Of a stretch of DNA of 64,000 bases, positions 36,047 to 43,400 are shown piece by piece. Location: contig NZ_MAYT01000023.1 of NCBI RefSeq assembly GCF_001685015.1, positions 89,791 through 153,790 of the forward strand, given 5' to 3'. The number at the start of each line of letters is the position of its first letter. Position 1 is the stretch's first letter. The DNA comes from Pseudobacillus wudalianchiensis (GTDB taxonomy: Bacteria > Bacillota > Bacilli > Bacillales > Domibacillaceae). A model generated the notes under the pieces. That model was not told the DNA's origin and did not search any database. It saw only the letters and a list, made by a program, of their open reading frames with translations. The position numbers and the translations under genes were made by a program.

Positions 36047-36841
36047 TCACTTATAAATGCTCTTAATTGGATTGTAATCATTAAACCGATAAAGCGTTGT
36101 TTTGAACTTTGAATTTCTTTGTGTTGTTTTTGGACTACCATCTTCGTTAAGCGCTTTTTCAAGGAAAGGAAACTTTGGTGCTTTACGCCAAAAAAATGGT
36201 TCGGACTTCACAACCTCTTCGACTAAATCTCCTGATACACATAGAATGATATGCCTAAGCTCAGATAATGTAAATTCCTTTGGCAAAAATTCCTTCGCAA
36301 GTGTTGTCTGTAACATCTCAAGCTGAACTTTTCTCAACGCATCTTTAATTATTATTTTATGATCAAAAGCTAACGGCAATTCAAGGGCCTCTGTGACGTT
36401 GAATAATTGCACATCTATCGCATCATCACCGGCTTTTCTTTTTTCTAATAAATATTCAGGCACCGCAGCATAATAGGCATTCGAGATCATCCATCCTCTC
36501 GGGTCCCGGCCTTCTTTATCGTATACAGCGTAGTGCTTTAAATAAATGCTGCTTAAACCTGTTTCTTCTTCCAACTCTCTCATAGCTGCTTCATCAGCCG
36601 TTTCATGCGGTGCTACAAACCCACCGGGCAATGCCCACTTACCGCCTTCTACATTTGACTGGCCTTCGCTGTTTTTCATTGATCTTTTAATAAGAAGAAG
36701 ATGAAGAGAGCCAGAAAATTCCGCTTTTTCGTCTTGTTTAATTGTAAAAATGACAATATCGCTCGTATAACCATCTGGAGTACGATACTTCTTACTATCA
36801 TACTCCTCTAACGCCTCTTTGTGGGAAACAAATTTAACCAC
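36047..36841 (-). CDS. NrtR-like NUDIX regulator of NAD metabolism
   Basis: 264 residues. A NUDIX domain (about 25-160) with an intact box, GGFVAPHETADEAAMRELEEETG (shown here as GGFVAPHETADEAA plus MRELEEETG), is followed by a winged-helix region (about 170-260). NrtR proteins are NUDIX-type ADP-ribose sensors that repress NAD-synthesis genes. First gene of an operon with pncA and pncB and preceded by a 22-base near-palindrome. The intact NUDIX box means hydrolase activity cannot be excluded; in many NrtR proteins the box is degenerate. Confidence 0.82.
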   Translation of the reverse strand: MVKFVSHKEALEEYDSKKYRTPDGYTSDIVIFTIKQDEKAEFSGSLHLLLIKRSMKNSEGQSNVEGGKWALPGGFVAPHETADEAAMRELEEETGLSSIYLKHYAVYDKEGRDPRGWMISNAYYAAVPEYLLEKRKAGDDAIDVQLFNVTEALELPLAFDHKIIIKDALRKVQLEMLQTTLAKEFLPKEFTLSELRHIILCVSGDLVEEVVKSEPFFWRKAPKFPFLEKALNEDGSPKTTQRNSKFKTTLYRFNDYNPIKSIYK

Positions 36842-36876
36842 TCTCGCTTTTCACCCCGATAATAGTTTGCAAATTA

Positions 36877-36898
36877 TTAATGATTAATTAATCGTTAA
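36877..36898. promoter_or_regulatory. Palindromic operator candidate upstream of the nrtR-pncA-pncB operon
   Basis: A 22-base near-palindrome centred on a perfect GATTAATTAATC (36882-36893) with TTAA at both ends and one mismatched pair. It ends 36 bases upstream of the regulator start, where a repressor site is expected. Confidence 0.55.
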
Positions 36899-36953
36899 TC
36901 AAAATATACACGAAATAAACAGCCGTCACAACCCTTATTTTCCTAAAAAGAAC

Positions 36954-36982
36954 CAAAAAAAAACGAGGCTCTCCTGCCCCTG
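36954..36982 (-). terminator. Possible terminator of the 33-residue small gene
   Basis: Minus strand GGGGC-AGGAGA-GCCTC hairpin followed by nine T. The stem has only five pairs, one of them G-T. Confidence 0.45.
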
Positions 36983-36997
36983 ATATTGTCGTTTGCT

Positions 36998-37099
36998 TTA
37001 TGCACCTTTTTTTACTTTCGGACGTTGACTGATAGCCTTTAATATAGACATCTTATCTTGAGCGGTTAACATTCTCCAACTTTTCACTTTTATTTTCAT
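36998..37099 (-). CDS. Small basic peptide, 33 residues
   Basis: ATG at 37099 preceded by AAAGGTGGG at good spacing. The product, MKIKVKSWRMLTAQDKMSIL and on to KAISQRPKVKKGA, is strongly basic (ten K or R). It is followed by a weak terminator. I do not recognise it. The ribosome-binding site, clean start and stop, and terminator make a real small gene likely. Basic peptides of this size in spore formers are often sporulation products, but nothing proves that here. Confidence 0.5.
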   Translation of the reverse strand: MKIKVKSWRMLTAQDKMSILKAISQRPKVKKGA

Positions 37100-37315
37100 G
37101 TTGAATCCCACCTTTATATGATGTTAAATTATTTTTAACGTTCCATTAAGTACTCTCTGGCTACTCGACTATTATTTCATTCTCTTATTCTATAATTACC
37201 GTTTTTCAGTAAAAATAAAACAAAATTCGTTCCCCAAAAAATGACCAAAATCCGCAAAAAATTTATTTTTAAAATAGGTTTATAATAAAAAACACCGGGT
37301 AAATAAAAAACACAA

Positions 37316-37729
37316 GGCGGAACTACCAAAAGAAGGGACTGGTAAACATGCGTTTACAAGCGACTTCAAAGGATGAATTGCACGGCCTTGGCGGAAAATT
37401 TGCTTTACTGACGAAAGGCACACTCGTCGGGAACCGATATATTTAGGTTCCATTAGCAAGTGTTGAATCAGTAAGTGTAGTTTTTTGCGAAAGTGCAAGT
37501 GGAGTGCAGGTTAATGGGAATCCACCGAAGCGGATAGTAAACAACGGTTTGCAAACACCTTCACCGGATGAACAAACTGCATCGGTAATGTAAGTTGATC
37601 TGACGATGAGTCTTCTCGTCGGGATGAACAAATTTTAAAGACTGTTCAATGGATAAAATTTTCCGCGTGCAACTCCCTGTCATGGGGACGAGAAAAGCAT
37701 GTTCCAAATGGGGCGTGCTTTTTTCGTTT
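37316..37729 (+). ncRNA. Candidate novel structured RNA with a tandemly duplicated module
   Basis: No credible protein is encoded here. Two related modules lie at about 37316-37452 and 37514-37649. Each has, in the same order, GGAA..ACC..GAAG, then GTAAAC-N4-GTTT(A/G)C, CTTCA and a small stem enclosing GATGAA...TGCA, then CTGACGA-N9-TCGTCGGGA and a final six-pair hairpin (GGAACC/GGTTCC in copy 1, TGAACA/TGTTCA in copy 2). The stems are kept although their bases differ, which indicates selection on RNA structure. A terminator (AAAGCATG/CGTGCTTTTTT, 37693-37729) closes the unit. A TATAAT lies at 37281-37286, without a clear -35. It matches no RNA family I know. Confidence 0.6.
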
Positions 37730-37731
37730 GT
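37693..37731 (+). terminator. Terminator of the tandem RNA element
   Basis: AAAAGCATG (37693-37701) pairs with CGTGCTTTT (37713-37721), and a TTTTTT run continues. It separates the RNA element from the gerPF-like gene 140 bases downstream. Confidence 0.75.
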
Positions 37732-37818
37732 CGATATTTGTAACTAATTAGAAGAATTTTTTGTAAATATTCCCCCTATATTCTCGTCTTCTCTCCCGCC
37801 CACTTGCCAATCATCATA

Positions 37819-37843
37819 CTTTTTCTTTCTAACGCATAAGATA
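37819..37843 (+). promoter_or_regulatory. Sigma-K-like promoter upstream of the first gerPF-like gene
   Basis: CATAAGATA (37835-37843) fits the mother-cell -10 consensus CATANNNTA, with AC (37818-37819) about 15 bases upstream, 30 bases before the gerPF-like start. Confidence 0.45.
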
Positions 37844-37872
37844 AGTCAAATTTTAAAATAGGAGGAGTGATT

Positions 37873-38115
37873 ATGCCCTCTATTATTAATATTTACAGCT
37901 TAAAAATTAACAATGTTTCTAATAATGGCTCCATTAATATTGGCGATGCCCTCCATAACGCCCACACAGCTAACACAAAAGCGCAAGGATCAAATTCATC
38001 CTATGGCGACATTTCTCCTACAGAAGCTAACATGGAAAATGTCTTTATTGATCCTGATGTAAATGATATGGGAGATATTGCGAACCCAGCTAATGTTAAT
38101 TCCGCTCAAATGTAA
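37873..38115 (+). CDS. GerPA/GerPF-family spore germination protein, copy 1
   Basis: 80 residues from the ATG at 37873 after TAGGAGGAG. The family pattern MPSIINIYSLKINNVSNNGS, then IGDALHNAHTANTKAQGSNS and SYGDISPT, is plain. GerP proteins help nutrients pass the spore coat to the inner-membrane receptors. This copy is not in the usual six-gene gerP operon but stands beside Hsp20-like genes. The copy downstream shares the same layout, so this is a local duplication. Confidence 0.92.
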   Translation: MPSIINIYSLKINNVSNNGSINIGDALHNAHTANTKAQGSNSSYGDISPTEANMENVFIDPDVNDMGDIANPANVNSAQM

Positions 38116-38182
38116 AAAATGGCCTTTAAATAGGAAAGCTTGCTGAAGTGACTAAAAAATCAAGCGTATGCCTATAATCTGT

Positions 38183-38210
38183 ACCTCTTTCCGTTTTATC
38201 TCATATAGTA
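38183..38210 (+). promoter_or_regulatory. Sigma-K-like promoter upstream of the second gerPF-like gene
   Basis: CATATAGTA (38202-38210) matches CATANNNTA, and ACC (38183-38185) is 16 bases upstream, as in sigma-K promoters. It lies 30 bases before the start codon, the same distance as for copy 1. Confidence 0.5.
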
Positions 38211-38239
38211 TTTAGTAGAGCGCCAAAGGAGGAAAATCG

Positions 38240-38482
38240 ATGCCTTTCGTTATTAACATCTTTAACATCAAAACAAACGGGGTAACTCAAAATGGCAATA
38301 TTGATGTCGGCGGCGTTGTCCATAATAGCCATACGGCCAATACTAAATTTGTTGGCGGCAATATATCATTAGGCGATTTTTCACCTTCTTCTTCTTGCAT
38401 GGGTAACGGGATGCTCGACAGTGATATAAGCGATCAAGATCAAATCGCCAACCCTTCCATGCCTGTGACGAATCAATTTTAA
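38240..38482 (+). CDS. GerPA/GerPF-family spore germination protein, copy 2
   Basis: 80 residues after AAAGGAGG. MPFVINIFNIKTNGVTQNGN, then VGGVVHNSHTANTKFVGGN and LGDFSPSSS. It aligns throughout with the preceding gene, and both end with an acidic D..D..IANP segment. It probably heads an operon with the two Hsp20-like genes. Spore-coat permeability to germinants is the expected role of the family. Confidence 0.92.
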   Translation: MPFVINIFNIKTNGVTQNGNIDVGGVVHNSHTANTKFVGGNISLGDFSPSSSCMGNGMLDSDISDQDQIANPSMPVTNQF

Positions 38483-38503
38483 TTAAAAGAAAGGGGTACG
38501 GCT

Positions 38504-38989
38504 ATGTTTCCTTTTCAATCATCCTTCCCTTCTGTGAATGATTGGCAGAAATGGCTCAAGCATCTACACGAGCGCGACGTAGAGAAATATGTTCAAAACG
38601 TTTTATCATCTTCTTTGCCTCCATCATGGCAGATGAATGAAAACGAAGGTGATCGAGCAAAAAATGAACCTAGGCAACAGAATATCTCACCTCCAGTGGA
38701 AGAACCTGTTTCATTGCAGTCCTCTGTCTTTGAAACACATGAAGCCGTATATGTAAGGATTCCGATTTCCGATCCTTCTCTCTTTAAGAATTTAAAGGTT
38801 TTTCATACGTCCAACCAAGCTATATTGGAAGGCTTGCCCGGATCTGCGTCCGAAAAAGTCATCATTCTGCCAGCCATTGTAAAGAAAAAAGGAGCAACAG
38901 CCCATTATAAAGATGGGGTTTTACAAATTATGATTCCTAAAGAAGTTGACTTCCAATATACCGAGATCGACATTCGTCATTTAGATTAG
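38504..38989 (+). CDS. Hsp20/alpha-crystallin-like spore protein
   Basis: 161 residues. The N-terminal half is helical and hydrophilic (NDWQKWLKHLHERDVEKYVQ). The C-terminal half (about 75-160) is a beta-rich domain with FETHEAVYVRIPISD and HYKDGVLQIMIPKEV, the latter like the A-x-x-x-n-GvL motif of small heat-shock proteins. B. subtilis has Hsp20-like proteins in the coat and germination apparatus (CotM, GerT). Lies 21 bases behind the second gerPF-like gene, so co-expression in the mother cell is likely. Confidence 0.75.
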   Translation: MFPFQSSFPSVNDWQKWLKHLHERDVEKYVQNVLSSSLPPSWQMNENEGDRAKNEPRQQNISPPVEEPVSLQSSVFETHEAVYVRIPISDPSLFKNLKVFHTSNQAILEGLPGSASEKVIILPAIVKKKGATAHYKDGVLQIMIPKEVDFQYTEIDIRHLD

Positions 38990-39032
38990 CGTTCTCGTTT
39001 GATCCTTTATTTTAAACAAGGGGGAGGCTGCT

Positions 39033-39476
39033 TTGGATTTTGACAAATTTAAACAATGGATGGAATTTGCCCAAAATTATCAAACGGGAGAATTTTGGAA
39101 TTCTGTTTTTGACCCGTCCAAGGCAGAATTGATGAACAGAGATCTTCCTGCGAAACAATCGAAACAGCCATTTCCGCCTGTTGACATGTTCATTGATGAA
39201 TCTAGAGTGATATTGGTGATTGAACTGCCTGGATTTACAAAAGAAGAAGTACATTTGCTCGTTTCCGGAAATACACTTACGATTCAAGGGACTTCCTCTG
39301 CTCCTTTTGAGATGCAGCATACGATGAAAGAACGCTATTACGGTGAATTTAAAAGAACGATCCAGCTTCCTGAGCCAGTTGAAGGCAGAAATGTCTCTGC
39401 TAGATTTCATAACGGACTGCTTTTTCTAAGCTACTTTCGTGTCAAGATACAAGAAGAAAGAGTGTTTATTGAATAG
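39033..39476 (+). CDS. Hsp20-family protein
   Basis: 147 residues from a TTG after AGGGGGAGG. Alpha-crystallin domain at about 50-140: PPVDMFIDESRVILVIELPG, FTKEEVHLLVSGNTLTIQG, ERYYGEFKRTIQLPEPV and ARFHNGLLFLSYFR. The usual C-terminal IxI motif is replaced by ERVFIE. As with its neighbour, the domain may be structural in the spore coat instead of a general chaperone; context and the sigma-K-like promoters upstream support that inference. Confidence 0.82.
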   Translation: MDFDKFKQWMEFAQNYQTGEFWNSVFDPSKAELMNRDLPAKQSKQPFPPVDMFIDESRVILVIELPGFTKEEVHLLVSGNTLTIQGTSSAPFEMQHTMKERYYGEFKRTIQLPEPVEGRNVSARFHNGLLFLSYFRVKIQEERVFIE

Positions 39477-39538
39477 TTACTTTTAATTAAGGAGCTTTTA
39501 AGATAGCTTTTACTATAAGAAAAGTGTGGGGATTCCAT

Positions 39539-40096
39539 GTGACAAATATACCTCATGAACTTTCAACAATCATTAACTGGCTTGATCAACGAATACAGCA
39601 TGTCACAAATCAAGTGAATAAGATCAAACAACAAACAACTGATCCAATTATTGTTTCCAACTCCCTTCCTGACGGCTGGGAAAAAATAGTTGCAGCTAGA
39701 ATAGAAAATAGATTACTGGAAAAAAATCAGCTACTGATCCAACAGTTAAAAGAAGCCCAACAAAAATTAGAAGAATTAGAATCCGTAAAAATCCCCCACC
39801 TCCAAAATCAAATAAAGCAGCTGGAAGACAAAATTACCTTCCTTCAAAAACATGGTGTGCCAAACGTTCCTACCTCTCATCCCATCGTTTTCCAAGAGTT
39901 TTCTATTGAAAAGGTATTTTTAGATAAATATGAACAGACCACTAATTTGGGACAATTAGGAATTAAAGAGGTAACCGGCAAGCTACATATTGGCAATGCT
40001 TATACTACGGCTTCCGATCTTACACATTCTGAAGAAAAACCCAAAAATAGTGGACAATCTGAAGACCTACAAGAACACGAAGACCCTGAAAAATGA
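39539..40096 (+). CDS. Coiled-coil protein of the gerPF/hsp20 cluster (GerPC-like layout)
   Basis: 185 residues from a GTG at 39539 preceded by TGGGGAT; a GTG 15 bases earlier is possible. Residues 60-120 form a coiled coil (LLIQQLKEAQQKLEELESVK). A conserved-looking stretch follows, FSIEKVFLDKYEQTTNLGQL and EVTGKLHIGNAY, which recalls the C-terminal EGTLNIG segment of GerPC. The tail is acidic. Assignment to GerPC is tentative, but the arrangement with GerPF-type partners fits a coat-permeability complex. Confidence 0.6.
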   Translation: MTNIPHELSTIINWLDQRIQHVTNQVNKIKQQTTDPIIVSNSLPDGWEKIVAARIENRLLEKNQLLIQQLKEAQQKLEELESVKIPHLQNQIKQLEDKITFLQKHGVPNVPTSHPIVFQEFSIEKVFLDKYEQTTNLGQLGIKEVTGKLHIGNAYTTASDLTHSEEKPKNSGQSEDLQEHEDPEK

Positions 40097-40305
40097 CTGA
40101 CCAGCCCCATTGCTTAGCTTAATTAAACAAATATCACTCTTCTAGGGCTGTAAAATAAGCTTTTCTTTCAATTCCTAGGCAGGACGATAAAGATATACTG
40201 TTTTATTTAAATGAAACAGGGTAATTTAATGATGACAAGAATTAAACTTATTTGCTAGTTCGGCAAATCGTATATCAACTATTAATAGGTAAGGAGCTTA
40301 AAGTT

Positions 40306-41118
40306 ATGTCCCTCACACCCGAGCAGCGTGTTGAATTGCACGGTTTTAACAACTTAACGAAGACATTGAGCTTTAATATGTATGACATTTGTTACACCAC
40401 TACAGAAGAAGAACGCAATGCTTACATTGAATATATTGATGAACAATATAATGCAGAGCGTTTAACGAATATTTTAAAAACGGTCGCCAATATGATCGGT
40501 GCCCACGTATTAAATATTGCCAAGCAAGATTATGTTCCTCAAGGAGCGAGCGTCACTTTGCTCGTCTCGGAAGGACCAGTCGTTGAAGTGCCGGCAGAAT
40601 CACTCGATGAATCTCCGGGACCGCTGCCTAACTCTGTTGCTATGCATCTTGATAAAAGTCACATTACGGTGCACACTTATCCTGAATTTCACCCCTATGA
40701 AGGCATTAGTACATTTCGAGCGGATATTGATGTTTCTACATGCGGTGAGATTTCACCACTTAAAGCATTAAATTATTTAATTCATTCTTTTGATACAGAC
40801 ATCATGACGATTGATTACCGGGTGCGTGGTTTTACCCGTGATAAAAGTGGTCATAAACTATTCATTGACCATGATATTAACTCGATCCAAAATTATATCC
40901 CTGACGAAGTCAAACAACAATATGATATGATCGATGTGAACGTTTATCAGCAGAATATCTTCCATACAAAATGTAAACTGAGAGAGTTTGATTTAGACAA
41001 TTATTTATTTGGACACTCTCCGGACGAACTTTCCAAACAGGAGATAAAAGAAATTACCGATAAGTTAAAGATTGAAATGGATGAAATCTTTTATGGGCAA
41101 AATATCCCCCAGCCATAA
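40306..41118 (+). CDS. speD: S-adenosylmethionine decarboxylase proenzyme, E. coli type
   Basis: 270 residues from the ATG at 40306 after AAGGAGC. The self-cleavage site is Lys117-Ser118 in [16 protein letters not shown]; Ser118 becomes the pyruvoyl cofactor. Further family blocks are [27 protein letters not shown] and [13 protein letters not shown]. It makes decarboxylated SAM for spermidine. Most Bacilli, including B. subtilis, use a short (about 126-residue) form; this long form resembles the gamma-proteobacterial enzyme, a notable difference. No speE is adjacent. Confidence 0.92.
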   Translation: MSLTPEQRVELHGFNNLTKTLSFNMYDICYTTTEEERNAYIEYIDEQYNAERLTNILKTVANMIGAHVLNIAKQDYVPQGASVTLLVSEGPVVEVPAESLDESPGPLPNSVAMHLDKSHITVHTYPEFHPYEGISTFRADIDVSTCGEISPLKALNYLIHSFDTDIMTIDYRVRGFTRDKSGHKLFIDHDINSIQNYIPDEVKQQYDMIDVNVYQQNIFHTKCKLREFDLDNYLFGHSPDELSKQEIKEITDKLKIEMDEIFYGQNIPQP

Positions 41119-41120
41119 TA

Positions 41121-41164
41121 AAAACAAGCCGCCACTTCTTAGAATGAAGCAGCGGCTTGTTTAA
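41121..41164 (+). terminator. Intrinsic terminator of speD
   Basis: AAACAAGCCGC and GCGGCTTGTTT form an eleven-pair stem with internal TCTT/ATGA pairing. T residues are few after the stem, but it can also serve the convergent minus-strand operon. Confidence 0.8.
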
Positions 41165-41179
41165 TATGGAAGCACCTAT

Positions 41180-41584
41180 TTACGTATATAACTTAAAAAC
41201 AACCTGGCCTTTCACTACGATTTTCTCACCCTGATTAACGGCTATTACTTCAAAATACAGTTTATCCTGCACTCTCTTCAGTAATGTTGCTTTTAGTGTG
41301 AGAACATCGTCTAAACGTACAAGGTCTCTGAAGCGAATAGAATATTCCTCAATGAATCCTTCGTCGTAATAAGGGGTGAATAGCTTTGATAGGTTGCCCA
41401 TCGTCCACATGCCGTGAGCAATAATACCGGGCAGCCCAGCTTTTTCTGCTTCTTCATCAATCGTATGAATCGGGTTAAAATCTCCTGAAGCACCGGCATA
41501 CTGAATAAGGTCCAGCCTCGTAACAGGGGCGAGCTGTATATCTGTAAGATTCCCGTTAAGTGAATAATCAGCTATCGGTTTCAA
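41180..41584 (-). CDS. MaoC-type (R)-hydroxyacyl dehydratase subunit
   Basis: 134 residues from a TTG that overlaps the upstream stop (TTGA), with AAGGGAG before it. Single hot-dog fold with the hydratase-2 motif DLIQYAGASGDFNPIHTIDE and GIIAHGMWTMG; the Asp and His are catalytic. Paired with the preceding gene it resembles the HadA/HadB heterodimer that dehydrates 3-hydroxyacyl thioesters. Fourth and last gene of the operon. Confidence 0.87.
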   Translation of the reverse strand: MKPIADYSLNGNLTDIQLAPVTRLDLIQYAGASGDFNPIHTIDEEAEKAGLPGIIAHGMWTMGNLSKLFTPYYDEGFIEEYSIRFRDLVRLDDVLTLKATLLKRVQDKLYFEVIAVNQGEKIVVKGQVVFKLYT

Positions 41585-42030
41585 GCGAGCATCTCCCTTC
41601 TGACAGCTTCATTAAGGATAATAATTTGTTTAGCGGAAAAAAGAAGCTTTCCAGAGGCATTTTCACCATGCTTCGTTAAAAATAAAAACCCTAGCTTTTC
41701 GTTATTCCCTCTTTTTTCTACATAGTTATTTACTTCCATCCAGCAATAGACTTCCTCATTCACAAGAAGCGGGCGTTCATAGCGAAAAGTTTGTTCTCCA
41801 TGAATCAGCCCCTTATCAGGTAACCGTAAGTCGGCAATAGTTCCATAATCAAATGTGATAGGAAAAGTAGGAGGTGCTATATTTTCACGATACCTCGATT
41901 GCTTCCCGTATGCCTTATCCAGGTAAAGGGGATGCAAATCTTTGATCGCTTCAGCAAACTTTCTAACTGCTCCTCTTTCCACATAATTTTTTATCTTTTC
42001 TGACTGCTTGCCAATATATTCACGCAACAT
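41581..42030 (-). CDS. FAS1-type dehydratase (MaoC-like N-terminal hot-dog subunit)
   Basis: 149 residues after AAAGGGGATAAC. REYIGKQSEKIKNYVERGAV opens the domain, then FAEAIKDLHPLYLDKAYGKQ and APPTFPITFDYG, HGEQTFRYERPLLVNEEVY. This is the non-catalytic-type partner of a split MaoC dehydratase, as in mycobacterial HadA. The pair is translationally coupled. Product and chain length are unknown. Confidence 0.85.
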   Translation of the reverse strand: MLREYIGKQSEKIKNYVERGAVRKFAEAIKDLHPLYLDKAYGKQSRYRENIAPPTFPITFDYGTIADLRLPDKGLIHGEQTFRYERPLLVNEEVYCWMEVNNYVEKRGNNEKLGFLFLTKHGENASGKLLFSAKQIIILNEAVRREMLA

Positions 42031-42045
42031 TCTGTTATCCCCTTT

Positions 42046-42810
42046 TTAATTTTTTGGTCCGCCCGCTACATAAAGCACTTGTCCGTTAATAAAGGAAGAA
42101 CGCTCATCCGCAAAAAAAGTAACAGCGTGGGCAATGTCTTCGGGCTTTCCAATTCTGCCAACTGGAATTTGTTTGCTGGTGGCTTCCGCTAATTCTTCAA
42201 ACGGAATTCCCATTCGATCGGCTGTTGCTTTTGTCATCGCGGTTTCCGTAAATCCTGGTGCTACTGCATTAGCTGTAATACCGAACTTTCCAAGCTCAAT
42301 AGCCAATGTTTTGGTCAGCCCCTGAATTCCAGCTTTCGCCGTTGCATAGTTAGCCTGCCCCCTATTGCCGAGAGCAGAAGTAGAAGATATATTGACAATT
42401 CGTCCATAATGCTGCTCAACCATATACTTCTGGACAGCACGACAAGCGTAAAAGACCCCTTTCAAATGAACATCCATCACTGTCAGCCAATCGTCATCTG
42501 TCATTTTAAATAATAAATTGTCTCTAAGCACCCCCGCATTATTAACGAGAATATCAAGAGAGCCAAACGCTTCATAAGCCTCCTGCATAGCCTGCTCTAG
42601 TTGATCGCGTTCCGTCACGCTCCCTGCCTTTGCAAAAATAGGAAACCCTTGCTCTGTCAGATCGTTTTTTATTTCACTCACTGCTTGTTCATTCACGTCA
42701 ATTATGGCAACATTGGCCCCTTCTTTTGCAAACTGCTGAACGATTTCTTTGCCAATTCCACGGCTTCCGCCGGTGATAAAAGCCGTTCTCCCTATAAATC
42801 TCCCTGTCAT
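42046..42810 (-). CDS. Short-chain dehydrogenase/reductase, FabG-like
   Basis: 254 residues after AAGGGGGAG. NAD(P)-binding TGGSRGIGKEIVQQFAKEGA, NNAGVLRD, catalytic Ser in VNISSTSALGNRGQ and the YATAKAG motif. It probably reduces a 3-ketoacyl thioester to the (R)-hydroxyacyl form that the neighbouring dehydratase uses. Overlaps the thioesterase gene by four bases. Specificity for ACP or CoA cannot be read. Confidence 0.88.
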   Translation of the reverse strand: MTGRFIGRTAFITGGSRGIGKEIVQQFAKEGANVAIIDVNEQAVSEIKNDLTEQGFPIFAKAGSVTERDQLEQAMQEAYEAFGSLDILVNNAGVLRDNLLFKMTDDDWLTVMDVHLKGVFYACRAVQKYMVEQHYGRIVNISSTSALGNRGQANYATAKAGIQGLTKTLAIELGKFGITANAVAPGFTETAMTKATADRMGIPFEELAEATSKQIPVGRIGKPEDIAHAVTFFADERSSFINGQVLYVAGGPKN

Positions 42811-43229
42811 CTCTTCTCCCCCTTATCCGTATTAGCAGGATAAATCAACTTAAATGTCCCTGTTCCCTTTGCGACTAACTTTCCCTCTTGATCTGTAATT
42901 GTTCCTTCAACCAATGCTGTTTTGTACCCCTTTGATATAATCTCTGCTTCAGCAAACAGGACGCCTTCCGTTACCGGAGCTATATAGTGAACCGTCGAAG
43001 TAGTGGTTACACAACGAGTCTTCGTCACGGAACGCAACTGCATACTCTGAATAAAATCTAAAACAGCCGCATATACACCGCCGTGTAAAGTCTCATTTGT
43101 ATTTAACAAGCAGCCTTTCATACTGAGTTTAATGCGAACGTCCCCTTCTTCGAATCGTATTACTTCTAACCCAAGATGGTGAAGAAAAGGGCATTCCTCA
43201 AACTCATTTACAATTTCCTCAAGCAGCAA
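42807..43229 (-). CDS. PaaI-type hot-dog thioesterase
   Basis: 140 residues from a TTG after AAGGGGGGAG. Hot-dog thioesterase motif LLNTNETLHGGVYAAVLDFI with the HGG turn, followed by TTTSTVHYIAPVTEG. First gene of the four-gene operon with reductase and split dehydratase; it could release the acid or proofread the acyl carrier. A ketosynthase is absent from the window. Confidence 0.85.
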   Translation of the reverse strand: MLLEEIVNEFEECPFLHHLGLEVIRFEEGDVRIKLSMKGCLLNTNETLHGGVYAAVLDFIQSMQLRSVTKTRCVTTTSTVHYIAPVTEGVLFAEAEIISKGYKTALVEGTITDQEGKLVAKGTGTFKLIYPANTDKGEKR

Positions 43230-43363
43230 CCTGCTCCCCCCTTCATGAAATCTAGCAAAATAAAAAATTGACTATATTCTATTGACAGTACTTTGCTTTT
43301 CCTCCTCATAGTACCTGATTTTTCTGGAAATTAAAAACATCTAGCTGAATCTTAAGCAAATAA

Positions 43364-43396
43364 AAAACGTACCCTATCGCGAAACAGGATACGCTT
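43364..43396 (-). terminator. Terminator of the glutamine-type ABC operon
   Basis: Minus strand CGTATCCT / AGGGTACG hairpin followed by TTTTTTATT, five bases beyond the ATPase stop. Confidence 0.8.
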
Positions 43397-43400
43397 TCTT

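Noticed and set aside
37348-37446. 32-codon frame MRLQATSKDELHGLGGKFAL... inside copy 1 of the tandem RNA
   Set aside because: The stop and frame are not kept in copy 2, and stems rather than codons are conserved between copies. The AAGGGAC site before it is part of the repeat.
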